Notes: generated by a model not told the origin, from the letters alone. Positions 51,855-61,915 are shown, counted from the stretch's first letter. The stretch: DNA of 64,000 nucleotides from an uncultured Poribacteria bacterium (GCA_951813545.1 OX638352.1:1054001-1118000), one strand, 5' to 3'. A program made the numbers and translations.

Positions 51855-52394
51855 ATGCCATTTGTTGTTGAACTGTATTTTGACACCTCAACCGAAGCGT
51901 CCATTCGCGGTGCATGGAAAACAATTGATGAAGCAGGGATTAGCGATTCTATGCCCAAAGGTGGTTACCGTCCGCATGTATCGCTTGGGGTTTGCGACCA
52001 TCTCGAAACAGATTCACTCGCACAAGAGCTTATAACCTTTGCGGCAAGTATTACACCGTTTCGATTGTCGTTTCCAAACATAGGTATCTTCTCTACATCG
52101 GAAGGGGTTGTTTACTTAGGCGTAACGGTCACTGAGCAGTTGCTTAATGTACACACGGCATTTCATAAAATTTTCAAAAAGCACGCAAAGGAACAACGGG
52201 AATATTACACTGTTGGACGGTGGGTCCCGCATTGCACACTTGCTTTCGGTTTGTCAGAGGACCAGATTGTTGAGGCAGTAACCGTTTGTCGGCGAATTGC
52301 TTTACCTACTTCTACGAAGATCAGAGAAATTGGCATGGTAGAAGTCTCTCCCAAGAGTTGTCAAACGCTGTATTCTTTCAATCTCAATTCATAA
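51855..52394 (+). CDS. 2H phosphoesterase / 2'-5' RNA ligase family protein
   Basis: A 179-residue protein with two HxS/T motifs, RPHVSLGV (about 44-51) and VPHCTLAFGL (about 123-132), the catalytic pair of 2H phosphoesterases. Family members ligate or hydrolyse 2'-5' RNA linkages or cyclic nucleotide phosphodiesters; the actual substrate is unknown. ATG 51855 is chosen because AAGGAG lies 6 nt before it and it removes an unconserved six-residue extension. Confidence 0.8.
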   Translation: MPFVVELYFDTSTEASIRGAWKTIDEAGISDSMPKGGYRPHVSLGVCDHLETDSLAQELITFAASITPFRLSFPNIGIFSTSEGVVYLGVTVTEQLLNVHTAFHKIFKKHAKEQREYYTVGRWVPHCTLAFGLSEDQIVEAVTVCRRIALPTSTKIREIGMVEVSPKSCQTLYSFNLNS

Positions 52395-52420
52395 AAGTCA
52401 CGCGTCAAAGGAGTTTGATG

Positions 52421-53044
52421 ATGGATTCTGATTTCTACATCACAATATTTTCGATTATGGTTCCAATTTGGTTCGGGATTTTCGCAGCTTTTTTCTTTGT
52501 GATTGGACTGCGAGGTATCCTCACGAAGCGTCCTTTCTTACTTTCAAGTAGATGGCTGCTGTTAGTGATGTTCATCGGTCTTATACCAGCAATTTTAATA
52601 CCTGTCTTTCTACCAGGGGATAGTCCATTTATACTAAAGTGGTTAAACCCATCCATATTTACGCTTCTCCTTGTGATGATGTGTTTTGCATTGAAGGGTT
52701 ACGTCGCATACGCAGTTACAGATACGTCGTTTCGTGACGCGCTCCTCACATCTTTACAGAAGTTAGACTTACCCCACGAAGAAACGATTTCCACAATACG
52801 ACTTACCTCTGTTGAAGTCGACTTACAAGTATCCGTTCAGTCGTGGATGGGTTCGGGACAGATCAAGACCAAACAACGAGGACAAGGTTCGCTGCTTACT
52901 GAGATCGCGACTGCGATGAACGAGCATTTTCGAGTTTCATCTGCCGATACGAATCTGACCGCTTGTATTTTCTTTTTGGTTATGGGTATACTTATGGTCA
53001 TCGGTGGAATTGGAATGTTTTTGTTATTTCAACGCGTCCTGTGA
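52421..53044 (+). CDS. four-TM membrane protein of unknown function
   Basis: A 207-residue protein from ATG 52421 (AAGGAG 7 nt before; a second ATG lies 3 nt upstream). Hydrophobic segments are at about 8-30, 42-64, 74-94 and 182-205, with a soluble loop of about 85 residues between the third and fourth. I do not recognise the family. It is 26 bp after the 2H phosphoesterase gene. Confidence 0.65.
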   Translation: MDSDFYITIFSIMVPIWFGIFAAFFFVIGLRGILTKRPFLLSSRWLLLVMFIGLIPAILIPVFLPGDSPFILKWLNPSIFTLLLVMMCFALKGYVAYAVTDTSFRDALLTSLQKLDLPHEETISTIRLTSVEVDLQVSVQSWMGSGQIKTKQRGQGSLLTEIATAMNEHFRVSSADTNLTACIFFLVMGILMVIGGIGMFLLFQRVL

Positions 53045-53131
53045 GCGTCCAAACTTGTAGAAGACAAAAATGGAACTGAAGAAGAATTATAAAGGGACAC
53101 AACTATTTCAGACTGATTTATGACATAAGAG

Positions 53132-54937
53132 ATGAATTTTGCGGGGGCCAACTTCAAAAGCGAATCCACGGTTACAAAAATCATTCTACTCTGCATCCTG
53201 ATAGCCTCTGGTGTGCTGGTGTTGAGGCATGTCGGACATAGCGGGATCACCTATTGGGACGAAGGGTTCCACACTGTCGTGGCACGGAATTTGACGAAGC
53301 ATCCGCTCAAATTCACGCTCTACGACCAACCGTGGCTCCCTTATGATTACAAAGGGTGGGGTGAGAACCACATCTGGCTGCATAAACCGCCTGTCGCCAT
53401 GTGGACAATCTGGGTCTCGCACCTTATTTTCGGCATTAACACGTTCGCGCTCCGGTTGCCATCCGCAATCAGTCTCGTCGTGACGACGTGGTTGACATTT
53501 CGGATTGCAGCGGACCTTTTTGACAAACGAGCGGGACTTATTGCAGCGTTCCTTCACGGATTTAACCCGTTTCTCTTTGCGTCCGTCCACGGCTATCGCT
53601 ATTCGGACCATATCGATATCGCCTTGCTACTTTGGGTTCAGGTTTCGTGTTGGTTCCTGCTCCGCGCGATTCGGACCGGAAAACGGAGGAACTATATTTT
53701 ATCTGGTGTCGCGATGGGGATCGCGTATCTCTCAAAAAGTTACCTCGCCTGCATCACCTTCGGTATCGCGCTTGTCGTTTGGGGGGTCGCAAAAGGGAAG
53801 CAGATCTATTACAATAAACAGACATCAGACGACAATACACAAAATAAGACGATAGAGGAAAAGATCCTTCTCAGCGACATCGGTATACAACTTTTGGCGG
53901 CAATTGCGACAGTGGCACCTTGGGTTATCTACTGTCTGATTTACTACCAAAAGGAATTCTTATGGGAACATAAACGCGTTCTTGATCATCTTAACACAGA
54001 TGTTGAAAGCTGGGGCGCGAGTTGGGATCGACCACTGTTTGACTACATGCCGCTGTTCTATCCGGTGTTCTATGCTGCGCTTGTTGCAGCGGTCCTGTGT
54101 CTGCTGGTGGTTATGTTCAAACGCTGGAATTTAGCCGAACTTTTCGTGTTAGCGTGGGGCATCGGTGTCGTTGTTCCACACACACTCGCGGAGACAAAAA
54201 CGCCATCAGCGACAATGATTGCTGTGCCACCGCTACTCATCTGCTTGGCAGCGGTCATCAGTCGCGCATGGCAACGACGAGACTGGGTTTACACCTCAAT
54301 TTGGTGTGCGGGAATGCTTGTGATTACTATTATCTCGGGTGGACGTACCTTGGTTAAAAGCAGGGACCAGTTTGACGGTCTAAAGAAAATCGCGCCCTTT
54401 GTTGAGACGAATTTCTGGATTACTGAGCAGCTCATAGCATTCGGAATCTTACTTGCAGTTTTCGCGGGCATATATATGTTGCTTCGCCGCTACAATTGGC
54501 AAAAATGGCTATGGCTTGGACTCCGAACGGTAGCACTGATAATCGCATTATTCTATGCCGGACGTTATGTGCATGCTGCCTACAAGGTCACAGAACGCAA
54601 CACCAAGATCCCATTATATGAACAGAGCGGACCCCGTCTCCAAAGTGAAATGCCAGAGAACGCTTGTTTTTTTCTTGACGATGAGCGCGTCGGCGCACAC
54701 TTCGATCTAATGTATTATGCTGATCGGTCAACGTATCAGATTTACAATGTGCACATGAAAACACCTCGCGATTTCAAGAACCAAGCCAAGATAGCGCGTG
54801 AAGCAGGCGCAATTCCGTACCTCTTTTCTGTCAAAGACACAGATTATAATTATCCGCTGTTCATTGAAGGTGAGATAGATGTTGGAAATGGAAAAACACA
54901 ACGGTATCGGGTTTATGAGATTATAGAAACTCAATGA
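53132..54937 (+). CDS. ArnT/PMT-type glycosyltransferase (GT39-like)
   Basis: A 601-residue polytopic membrane protein. After the first membrane segment comes YWDEGFHTVVARN (D43, E44), the conserved acidic motif of the first periplasmic loop in dolichyl/undecaprenyl-phosphate sugar transferases, followed by HKPPVAMW and about 11 further hydrophobic stretches. A soluble C-terminal tail (about 490-601) completes it. It probably transfers a sugar from a lipid carrier onto envelope molecules; the acceptor is unknown. Its stop overlaps the next small gene's start by 4 nt. Confidence 0.85.
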   Translation: MNFAGANFKSESTVTKIILLCILIASGVLVLRHVGHSGITYWDEGFHTVVARNLTKHPLKFTLYDQPWLPYDYKGWGENHIWLHKPPVAMWTIWVSHLIFGINTFALRLPSAISLVVTTWLTFRIAADLFDKRAGLIAAFLHGFNPFLFASVHGYRYSDHIDIALLLWVQVSCWFLLRAIRTGKRRNYILSGVAMGIAYLSKSYLACITFGIALVVWGVAKGKQIYYNKQTSDDNTQNKTIEEKILLSDIGIQLLAAIATVAPWVIYCLIYYQKEFLWEHKRVLDHLNTDVESWGASWDRPLFDYMPLFYPVFYAALVAAVLCLLVVMFKRWNLAELFVLAWGIGVVVPHTLAETKTPSATMIAVPPLLICLAAVISRAWQRRDWVYTSIWCAGMLVITIISGGRTLVKSRDQFDGLKKIAPFVETNFWITEQLIAFGILLAVFAGIYMLLRRYNWQKWLWLGLRTVALIIALFYAGRYVHAAYKVTERNTKIPLYEQSGPRLQSEMPENACFFLDDERVGAHFDLMYYADRSTYQIYNVHMKTPRDFKNQAKIAREAGAIPYLFSVKDTDYNYPLFIEGEIDVGNGKTQRYRVYEIIETQ

Positions 54938-54939
54938 TT

Positions 54940-55119
54940 ATGCCAATTAAACCGATCAAAACTGAAGCAGACTATGAAACTGCACTGAAGGAAATAGAAC
55001 AACTTTGGGGGACGAACTACGGGTCGCCAGAAGGGGATAAATTTGATATGCTTGTTACACTGGTAGAGGCTTATGAAGAAGAGCATTATCCCATTCTGCT
55101 GCCAGAAAGGATGACCTGA
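54940..55119 (+). pseudogene. truncated HigA-like antitoxin
   Basis: MPIKPIKTEADYETALKEIE followed by QLWGTNYGSPEGDKFDMLVTLVEAYEEEHYP is the conserved N-terminal helix-rich region of HigA-type antitoxins. A full protein would continue with a helix-turn-helix of some 60 residues, but here the frame ends at LLPERMT. It overlaps or abuts the glycosyltransferase stop. No HigB toxin is adjacent. Probably a remnant. Confidence 0.6.
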
Positions 55120-55234
55120 GAAATCGTAAAAAGCCTTATGTCCATTTATGGTTTTCATCGGAATCATTTTTCGACCATATCTTTCTTTGGTAGCAATTTA
55201 TCATCAAAATTAACATATATTATTGAGGAGAATT

Positions 55235-58228
55235 ATGAAATTATTACGATATACACTATTCCTATCCACAATTTTGGCACTCGCAGCATTACCTGCCAGT
55301 GCAGATGTAGATTGGAAAGCACTTGATGTAGGCAATCTATCATCTGCTATCTATAACACCGCAGTTGTTGGATTTCCCAGCAACCCTACTGCAAATCCAT
55401 CAGGATGGTGGCCCGCTGGAACAAATGATTCCTACATCTATGAAGGAGACATCTGGATCGGTGCGAAAAAAGGTGGTGAGGTCGGCGTTTCTGAAGCAGA
55501 TGGTAGACAAAGCGAAATTTGGCCCACTGATGACGTACCAGAGGTTATCTCAAACAAACCCGGTGTGACGACGAAAGGGACACCGACGAACCAAGCCATC
55601 ATGTTCAAATGTTCCGACATGAACCCAGAAGCAAACAAAGATTTGATTCTCGGTTTAGAACTTGAAGTGCATGGATTCCAGTGGAGTTACGCACCACTCT
55701 ATGATTTCTTTATTCTTGAGTATAACGTCAAAAATGCTGGCACTGATGTCCTTGAGGATGTATTCATGGCGTTCCGATACGATGTGGACATCTCCAGTAA
55801 CGAAACGGGAACAGCAAGCTACTCCGCTGACGATTTTGTGGCATTGGATCAGACACCGGATGCGCTCAATCCCGTTGCACACCCGAACCGTTACCTTTCC
55901 TATGGATTCTCCAACGCCTCCGCACCGGGGTACATCGGTTTACGAGTGCTGGATGCGTATATCGAAGAGAATTCAGAGGATCCCGCGGCAAAAATCCCTT
56001 TCGCGGCGCACAAGCGGATTACAATCTCCACAGACCCAACGACCGATGCAGAGATGTACGCTTTGATCAGCACTCCGGGCGTTGAACCACTCCCTGCAAA
56101 CTATGACGACCAACGCTTCATCCAATCCTATGGACCGGTTGAATCACTTGCCCCCGGTGAGTCATTCAATATTATTATCGCTGTAGCAATCGGTGAAGGA
56201 CTTGCAGGCTTGCAGGCATCTTCGGACTGGGCACAGAAGTTATATGACGATGGCTACGTTGCACCGGCACCACCGCCCTCCCCGTTGGTAAGTGCTTATC
56301 CTGCCAATGGACAGGTGACACTCGTCTGGGAAAGCGAAGGACGTTGGGTTAATGACGGCATCGGCAAGAGAATCGAAGAATACGTTGATGTAACCGATCC
56401 AGAGAAAATTTTTGAGGGATACCGAGTTTATAGGCGCGATGTCTCTTATGATGAATCTACTGGTAATCCGGTCGAAGATTGGACAATGCTGATGGAGTTC
56501 GACAAGCCGAGCGCAACCGGTAATTTCTTTACAGTGTCACACGTCGGTAAAAAGTCAGATGCCGTCATTGAAAGCATGGGCGATGAACCTTTCTTTGCCA
56601 GTTTTTTCAAAAATGCTGTCTATATGATCAAATTCAACTCGAGCACCAGTTTTGAAGTCGTTAACACGACGCTGTGGGAAGTTATGGCACACAACCCAGC
56701 GTTCCCAGCAAATGGTGATGGATATGTTATCATCAAGGACCCGAATACAGGTGAACCGTATCCTGACGCGACATATCGTTCCGGTGCCAGAATCTATTTT
56801 GGTGGACTCTACGTGCAAATTAGCGACGGCCCCTCAGGACCGCCTGTCGCTGGGGACATCTTCCGCGTCGTTTCTACACCTTCACAGGCACTCGGTGAAG
56901 ATGCAGGCATCAAGAACTTCTACACCGACGCAGGCTTAACCAACGGACTCGAATACACCTACGCCGTCACTTCTTACGACACAGGCAACCCTAAAGCCGG
57001 GCTGATTGCGATGGAAAGCAGTCAGATTGAGACAATGGTTCATGTCGTGCCACGTGCGCAGCCCGCTGGATACCGAGAGCCTACCGCTGAAATAGAACAG
57101 CAGGGACAAGGAAGTGTTACCGTCGAACCGATGGTACTTGCACCGAACAAGGTGACAGGGCATCAATACAAGATTGTCTGGTCCGGTGCGAAACAGACTG
57201 GTCCCGCAGCATATATCACGGGTCCCGGGTATCAGCCACCTACCTATGAAATTGTCAATATGACGACCAATGAGACTGTCGTTGAGCAACAATTCTTTGA
57301 CTGGTTCGACCCGGACCACGGCGAGGCTGTTGAAGTCCTCTCCCCCATGTTCGACGGTATCGTTTTGAAGATAACAGGAGTTAACGTATTCTACGGAAGC
57401 CCGATGGAAAATCCGATTAACGACGTTAAACTGACAGCCGGCACAGTAACAGGGTGGGAGGTAAACATCCAATCCCCCGGTTTCGGTGAGAACACCTGGC
57501 CCAACATCTATTGGGCAACGTATTACCGTCCGCATACATACTCTATCACTTTTATTGATGGTGCACACGTCAAAGTGGTGGACGAAGATACAGGCGAAGA
57601 GATTCAATTCAACGACCAGCGCGCCGATGGATACGCCATTCTGACAGCCACAGGCTGGCGTGATGTATATAATCCAGCGGAGACACCGGGTTTCTTCCGG
57701 ATTTACATTCGAGGCGGATATGTCTTTATAAAAGACCCGAACGGCGAAATCTCTGCAGGTGATGTCTTCACCGTTGAAATGGGCGGTGTCAGCGCACCAC
57801 AGGATGGCGACCAGTTCATCCTGAATACAAAAGAGGAGACCCTTGCCGCTAAAAACATTGAGGCTGACCTTGGGCGAATTCGTGTGGTACCGAACCCCTA
57901 TTTCGTCACGAACAGAGCGGTGCTCTCAGAAGGAACAGACAAGATTTTCTTTACGCGTCTCCCACCACGGTGTACCATCCGGATTTATACATTAGCAGGT
58001 GAACTCGTCCGGAAACTTGAACATGAAAGTGCTGCCGCTTACCATCCAGATGTCGCTCCAGACGACCGTTCGTTACAAGGTGACAAGGGTGGAACAGCAT
58101 CATTTGAACTCCTCAACCGCTATAATCAGGCACTTGCAAGCGGTATTTATATCTATCATGTCGAAGCACGAGACCAAAGCGACGCAGTCGTCGGTAATAA
58201 AGTCGGTAGATTTGCCATCATTCGATAA
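55235..58228 (+). CDS. large secreted protein with C-terminal FlgD-like sorting domain
   Basis: A 997-residue exported protein (MKLLRYTLFLSTILALAALPASA signal). It has beta-rich, probably Ig/fibronectin-like modules (about 340-410, SPLVSAYPANGQVTLVWE; about 640-720) and ends in NPYFVTNRAVLSEG ... CTIRIYTLAGELVRKLEH ... GIYIYHVEA, a FlgD-like/type IX-style C-terminal domain. No enzymatic motif was found. The next gene encodes a PorV-like protein, a combination seen with type IX-like secretion. ATG 55235 has GAGGAG before it; an upstream TTG is less likely. Confidence 0.75.
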   Translation: MKLLRYTLFLSTILALAALPASADVDWKALDVGNLSSAIYNTAVVGFPSNPTANPSGWWPAGTNDSYIYEGDIWIGAKKGGEVGVSEADGRQSEIWPTDDVPEVISNKPGVTTKGTPTNQAIMFKCSDMNPEANKDLILGLELEVHGFQWSYAPLYDFFILEYNVKNAGTDVLEDVFMAFRYDVDISSNETGTASYSADDFVALDQTPDALNPVAHPNRYLSYGFSNASAPGYIGLRVLDAYIEENSEDPAAKIPFAAHKRITISTDPTTDAEMYALISTPGVEPLPANYDDQRFIQSYGPVESLAPGESFNIIIAVAIGEGLAGLQASSDWAQKLYDDGYVAPAPPPSPLVSAYPANGQVTLVWESEGRWVNDGIGKRIEEYVDVTDPEKIFEGYRVYRRDVSYDESTGNPVEDWTMLMEFDKPSATGNFFTVSHVGKKSDAVIESMGDEPFFASFFKNAVYMIKFNSSTSFEVVNTTLWEVMAHNPAFPANGDGYVIIKDPNTGEPYPDATYRSGARIYFGGLYVQISDGPSGPPVAGDIFRVVSTPSQALGEDAGIKNFYTDAGLTNGLEYTYAVTSYDTGNPKAGLIAMESSQIETMVHVVPRAQPAGYREPTAEIEQQGQGSVTVEPMVLAPNKVTGHQYKIVWSGAKQTGPAAYITGPGYQPPTYEIVNMTTNETVVEQQFFDWFDPDHGEAVEVLSPMFDGIVLKITGVNVFYGSPMENPINDVKLTAGTVTGWEVNIQSPGFGENTWPNIYWATYYRPHTYSITFIDGAHVKVVDEDTGEEIQFNDQRADGYAILTATGWRDVYNPAETPGFFRIYIRGGYVFIKDPNGEISAGDVFTVEMGGVSAPQDGDQFILNTKEETLAAKNIEADLGRIRVVPNPYFVTNRAVLSEGTDKIFFTRLPPRCTIRIYTLAGELVRKLEHESAAAYHPDVAPDDRSLQGDKGGTASFELLNRYNQALASGIYIYHVEARDQSDAVVGNKVGRFAIIR

Positions 58229-58250
58229 CACAGAGGAACAGGAAAACTAA

Positions 58251-59315
58251 ATGCGATATACAATTTATACCCTTTTATTCATTCTTCTTTTATTGTGGGT
58301 TGTCCCCGGCTATGCCACAACCAACGTCGGTACGGCTGGTGCACAATTCCTGAAAATCGGTCCCGGCGCGCGCGTGGATAGTCTCGGTGGTGCATTTGGT
58401 GGACTTGCGAATGACGTAACTAGTATCTACTGGAACCCAGCCGGGATAAGCCAACTCGAAAAAACCAGCTTTTCAGATACACATACGGTCTGGCTTGCCG
58501 ATGTTCGCTACAACTACCTCGCGTTCGCCACGCCGATAAAAAACGTCGGCACCTTGGGCGCAAGCGTCACATTCCTCAATGTTCCTGATACCGAGATCAC
58601 TACGCTTGCAAAGCCGGATGGCACTGGGCTTTGGTACTCCGCTTATGATACCGCAATCTCCGTGGCGTATGCCAGACAACTTTACGCAAAGGAATCTGGC
58701 GTTAACCTCTCCTTCGGTATCAACGCCAAATACATCCACCAACAGATTCATCGGGAGAGTGCCAGAGGTGTGGCAATTGATGTCGGCACACTGTATCACA
58801 CAGGCTGGCGGAGCTTACGCATTGGGATGTGTTTCTCGAACTTTGGACCGGAGATGCGCTTCAGCGGTCCCAATCTGGCAAGCGGTGCTGAGGTCGCAGG
58901 TGATCCGAGGACAGCAGCCTACCGTCCCTTTCCAGACACAACAAATCCAGCACGAAAGACGGCTTTAGAGACCATTGAATTTCCGCTGCCCTCCAATTTT
59001 CGGCTCGGTATCGCCTATGATGTCATTGATTCCGGGGACAATCTCCTCACCCTCGCGCTCGACGCTAACCACCCCAATGACAACAGCGAACGCCTGAACA
59101 TCGGGATGGAGTACTGGTACAGAAAAATGGCGGCAATTCGTGGGGGCTACAAATTCCGATTAGGGGAAGACCGTAGCGACGATGAAGAGGGACTTACACT
59201 CGGATTGGGCATTCACCTAAATCTCGGTAAAAGGGTCCTCTCCCTCGACTATGCTTATGCCGATTTCGGACACCTACAACAGACACACCGAGTAAGTTTA
59301 GGGCTACAGTTCTAA
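58251..59315 (+). CDS. PorV/PorQ-like outer-membrane protein
   Basis: A 354-residue predicted outer-membrane beta-barrel with signal peptide. The blocks TAGAQFLKIGPGARVDSLGGAFGGLANDVTSIYWNPAGIS (N-terminal) and a C-terminus ending in LGLQF match the PorV/UPF0164 family; in Bacteroidetes PorV shuttles type IX cargo to the attachment complex. It lies 22 bp after the secreted sorting-domain protein, suggesting they act together. Other type IX genes are not in this window. Confidence 0.85.
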   Translation: MRYTIYTLLFILLLLWVVPGYATTNVGTAGAQFLKIGPGARVDSLGGAFGGLANDVTSIYWNPAGISQLEKTSFSDTHTVWLADVRYNYLAFATPIKNVGTLGASVTFLNVPDTEITTLAKPDGTGLWYSAYDTAISVAYARQLYAKESGVNLSFGINAKYIHQQIHRESARGVAIDVGTLYHTGWRSLRIGMCFSNFGPEMRFSGPNLASGAEVAGDPRTAAYRPFPDTTNPARKTALETIEFPLPSNFRLGIAYDVIDSGDNLLTLALDANHPNDNSERLNIGMEYWYRKMAAIRGGYKFRLGEDRSDDEEGLTLGLGIHLNLGKRVLSLDYAYADFGHLQQTHRVSLGLQF

Positions 59316-59321
59316 CGCGCT

Positions 59322-59537
59322 ATGAAAATGCAGACTTTTACGGCGAGCATATTGCAAGACGGTGAGTGGTTTGTCGCACAATGTTTGGAAATAGACATTT
59401 CCAGCCAAGGTAAAAGTGAAGACGAAACTATTGACAATCTCAAAGAGGCGTTGGCACTTTACTTTCAATCGCCTCGCCCAACTGTGAGGCCGAAACCCCG
59501 AAAATTTGAGGTTATAGTGAAACCCGAAAATAAGTGA
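59322..59537 (+). CDS. HicB-family antitoxin-like protein
   Basis: A 71-residue protein with the HicB/UPF0150 fold signature DGEWFVAQCLEIDISSQGKSEDETIDNLKEALALYF. In complete HicAB modules HicA toxin lies beside it; none is here, so it may be an orphan. The gene starts 7 bp after the PorV-like gene, so it may be part of the same transcript. Confidence 0.75.
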   Translation: MKMQTFTASILQDGEWFVAQCLEIDISSQGKSEDETIDNLKEALALYFQSPRPTVRPKPRKFEVIVKPENK

Positions 59538-59573
59538 ACACTTAAGAAAACACGAAACACCTCCTCCTTTGCT

Positions 59574-59594
59574 GGCGAGGTTTGTAACCTCGCC
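59574..59594. repeat. GGCGAGG/CCTCGCC palindrome
   Basis: GGCGAGG-TTTGTAA-CCTCGCC, a perfect 7-bp inverted repeat, same family as 32055-32075 and the degenerate copy at 27901. Confidence 0.6.
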
Positions 59595-59691
59595 CCTCCG
59601 TTGGTGTATAGATAATTTACAGGCTTTACTGGTTGTACCACACGGGTTTAACCGACAGTGGTTGTGTTCCTCCTGATTTATTTCAAAAGTC

Positions 59692-59720
59692 TTGCTAAAA
59701 TAGAATCATTATGCTATAAT
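59692..59720 (+). promoter_or_regulatory. sigma-70 promoter for the small-protein/retropepsin pair
   Basis: TTGCTA (59692-59697), 17-bp spacer, TATAAT (59715-59720), about 50 bp before the first gene. Confidence 0.65.
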
Positions 59721-59771
59721 CGTAATAAGTATAAATCAACTCACCATCCATTTGAAAAGGAGTACCGAAAA

Positions 59772-59999
59772 ATGAAAAATGAACGCCTTACACTTGAAGA
59801 GATGGAGGAGAAATATCCCGATGAATGGCTCTTCATCGTTGATTGCAAACATAGCGAAAATACCGAACTGTTATCAGGACGCGTTTTAGTCCATAGTAAA
59901 TCTCGGACAGATATTTATAACGCCTCCGGACAGTATAAAGGCGGTGCAGCAATACGTTATACCGGTAAACCTCCAGAAGGGATAGGTTATTTATTGTAA
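59772..59999 (+). CDS. small DUF5678-like protein
   Basis: A 75-residue cytoplasmic protein from ATG 59772 (AAGGAG upstream). It reads LEEMEEKYPDEWLFIVDCKH ... GRVLVHSKSRTDIY, a pattern I associate with DUF5678; the assignment is tentative. Its TAA overlaps the next ATG by one base (TAATG), so the two are translated as a pair. Function unknown. Confidence 0.65.
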   Translation: MKNERLTLEEMEEKYPDEWLFIVDCKHSENTELLSGRVLVHSKSRTDIYNASGQYKGGAAIRYTGKPPEGIGYLL

Positions 60000-60394
60000 T
60001 GGCGCGTATTCCGTTTAATCTCTCGTTTGGGTTAATCGTCCTACCTCTTAAAGTTGAAGGCATCAATGAGGATAACTTCCGGGATCTACTTGTGGCTTTA
60101 GATACTAGAGCTTCAACTACCTCAATTCCAACAAAAATTGCTTTAGATTTAGGATATGATCTCTCAAACGCAAGAGAAGAGGAAATTCTCACAGGCAGTG
60201 GCATTGAGTTAATAAAACGCATTACCGTACGGAAACTGACAGCAATTGGGGAGATTGTTGAGAATATCGATGTCTTATGCCATGATCTACCTGAAGATTC
60301 AATTATAGACGGTGTATTAGGTCTGAATTTTCTAAGGCATTTTGATGTCAACATCTCATTCTCAACCGGAACGATTGAACTTCGTCCACGCTAA
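59999..60394 (+). CDS. retropepsin-like aspartic protease with altered active site
   Basis: A 131-residue clan AA protease-like protein. The expected DTG[AS] catalytic motif appears as D35-T36-R37-A38-S39 (VALDTRAST); AGA encodes the Arg where a GGN glycine codon is normal, so one G-to-A change explains it. The later GVLGLNFLRHFDV block is the typical second psi-loop motif. With Arg in place of the conserved Gly the enzyme may be inactive or a base substitution may have been introduced. It is coupled to the small protein before it. Confidence 0.75.
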   Translation: MARIPFNLSFGLIVLPLKVEGINEDNFRDLLVALDTRASTTSIPTKIALDLGYDLSNAREEEILTGSGIELIKRITVRKLTAIGEIVENIDVLCHDLPEDSIIDGVLGLNFLRHFDVNISFSTGTIELRPR

Positions 60395-60462
60395 TCCCAC
60401 CCTGAAGGAACATCACTTTAAACAAAACAGCAGATTTTGGAAACTTGCAAACCGAAAAAAAT

Positions 60463-61872
60463 ATGACAGACAAACCCAACATCGTTTATCTTCTCGCGGA
60501 TCAGATTCGTGCGTGTTCGTTGCCGGTATACGGCGACACACAGATTGACACACCGAATATTGATAGGCTCGCGCAGGAAGGCACCGTCTTTTCAAACGCA
60601 ATCGCTACCGCGCCTGTCTGCACCCCGTACCGCTCCATGCTACTCACCGGACGGCATCCACAGACGACCGGTCATCTCATCAACTTCGTCAAAACCCGGC
60701 ACGACGAAATCGGACTCGGTGATGTTTTCAACCGAAATGGCTATCGGACGGCGTGGGTCGGCAAATGGCATCTTCACACCGGTTCATTCCCAGAAATTGG
60801 CGGACGCGATTATGTCCCTGAAGGGCGTGATCGTCTCGGCTTCCAACATTGGCGCGGCTACAACTTCCACACGGATTATTTCAACGGCACAGTGAACCTC
60901 GACACAGACTGGCGGAACGAAAGATGGGAGGGTTACGAAACCGACGCACTGAACCGATACGCCTTCCAGTTCATGGACGACATGGATAACGCTACGCCGT
61001 TCTGTCTGTTTATCTCACCACACCAAGCACACTCCACACCTTACGAGTTTGCCCCGCCGGAATACTATGAGCGGTTGCCCACTGAACTTCAACTCCCAGA
61101 AAACGTGCCCGATTCGATTAAAGAACAATCGTTAGAAATTTACCGACATTACCTCGCAATGACGTTGACGGTGGACGATATGCTCGGGGAATTGATGGCG
61201 TATCTCGAAAGGACGGGACGCGTCGAAAATACGCTGCTCGTTTTTGGATCCGACCATGGAACACAAGGCGGCGCACAAGGCATCAATTTCTGGGCGAAGC
61301 GAGAACCTTACGAAGAATCTATTAAAGTGCCGTTGATTATGCGTCTCCCCGGCGTTTTCGATGGAAACCACCGCACCTGTGACACACTTACTTCCCCTGT
61401 CGATCTGTTCCCATCTCTCTGCGGTTTGTGCAGCATTCAGCCACCTCGAACTGTTGAAGGCTACGACCTGTCCGAGTCTTGGCGCGGTGAAACCGATGCC
61501 TTTGAGCAGGATGCTGTCTTAACAATGAACTTCGGCGCAACCTACGATCATCTCATTGATGGTAACGAATGGCGCGGGGTCCGCACAAAGACGCACAGTT
61601 ACGCACGCTGGCTCGACGGCAAACGTATACTGTACGATGTGGAGGCAGACCCACTACAGATGAACAATCTGATTGACAAACCCGAAGCAAAAGCGTTGGT
61701 AGACGAAATGGAGAACACTCTTTCAAACCTGATGGATGCCCGCAACGACAAACTCCAACCCGCCACAAGTTACATGGACTGGTATGACGCGCAACGTCGC
61801 ATTGTCCGTAACGCCCACGGTCCCCTCGGCGATCCAGAAGACGAACCGGATTGGTCATTACTGAAACCTTGA
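60463..61872 (+). CDS. sulfatase (alkaline-phosphatase superfamily)
   Basis: A 469-residue sulfatase. C53-T-P-Y-R57 ([17 protein letters not shown]) is the CxPxR signature in which Cys is converted to formylglycine; D13 (LLADQ) and the later GSDHGTQGG (metal ligands) are in place. No signal peptide is visible, unlike many environmental sulfatases, so it may be cytoplasmic or exported by another route. ATG 60463 is used; an in-frame TTG at 60445 has no support. Substrate (sulfated glycan or other ester) unknown. Confidence 0.9.
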   Translation: MTDKPNIVYLLADQIRACSLPVYGDTQIDTPNIDRLAQEGTVFSNAIATAPVCTPYRSMLLTGRHPQTTGHLINFVKTRHDEIGLGDVFNRNGYRTAWVGKWHLHTGSFPEIGGRDYVPEGRDRLGFQHWRGYNFHTDYFNGTVNLDTDWRNERWEGYETDALNRYAFQFMDDMDNATPFCLFISPHQAHSTPYEFAPPEYYERLPTELQLPENVPDSIKEQSLEIYRHYLAMTLTVDDMLGELMAYLERTGRVENTLLVFGSDHGTQGGAQGINFWAKREPYEESIKVPLIMRLPGVFDGNHRTCDTLTSPVDLFPSLCGLCSIQPPRTVEGYDLSESWRGETDAFEQDAVLTMNFGATYDHLIDGNEWRGVRTKTHSYARWLDGKRILYDVEADPLQMNNLIDKPEAKALVDEMENTLSNLMDARNDKLQPATSYMDWYDAQRRIVRNAHGPLGDPEDEPDWSLLKP

Positions 61873-61915
61873 GTACGTTGAACTATTTTCGTCTTTAGAT
61901 TTTCTAGTTACAACA

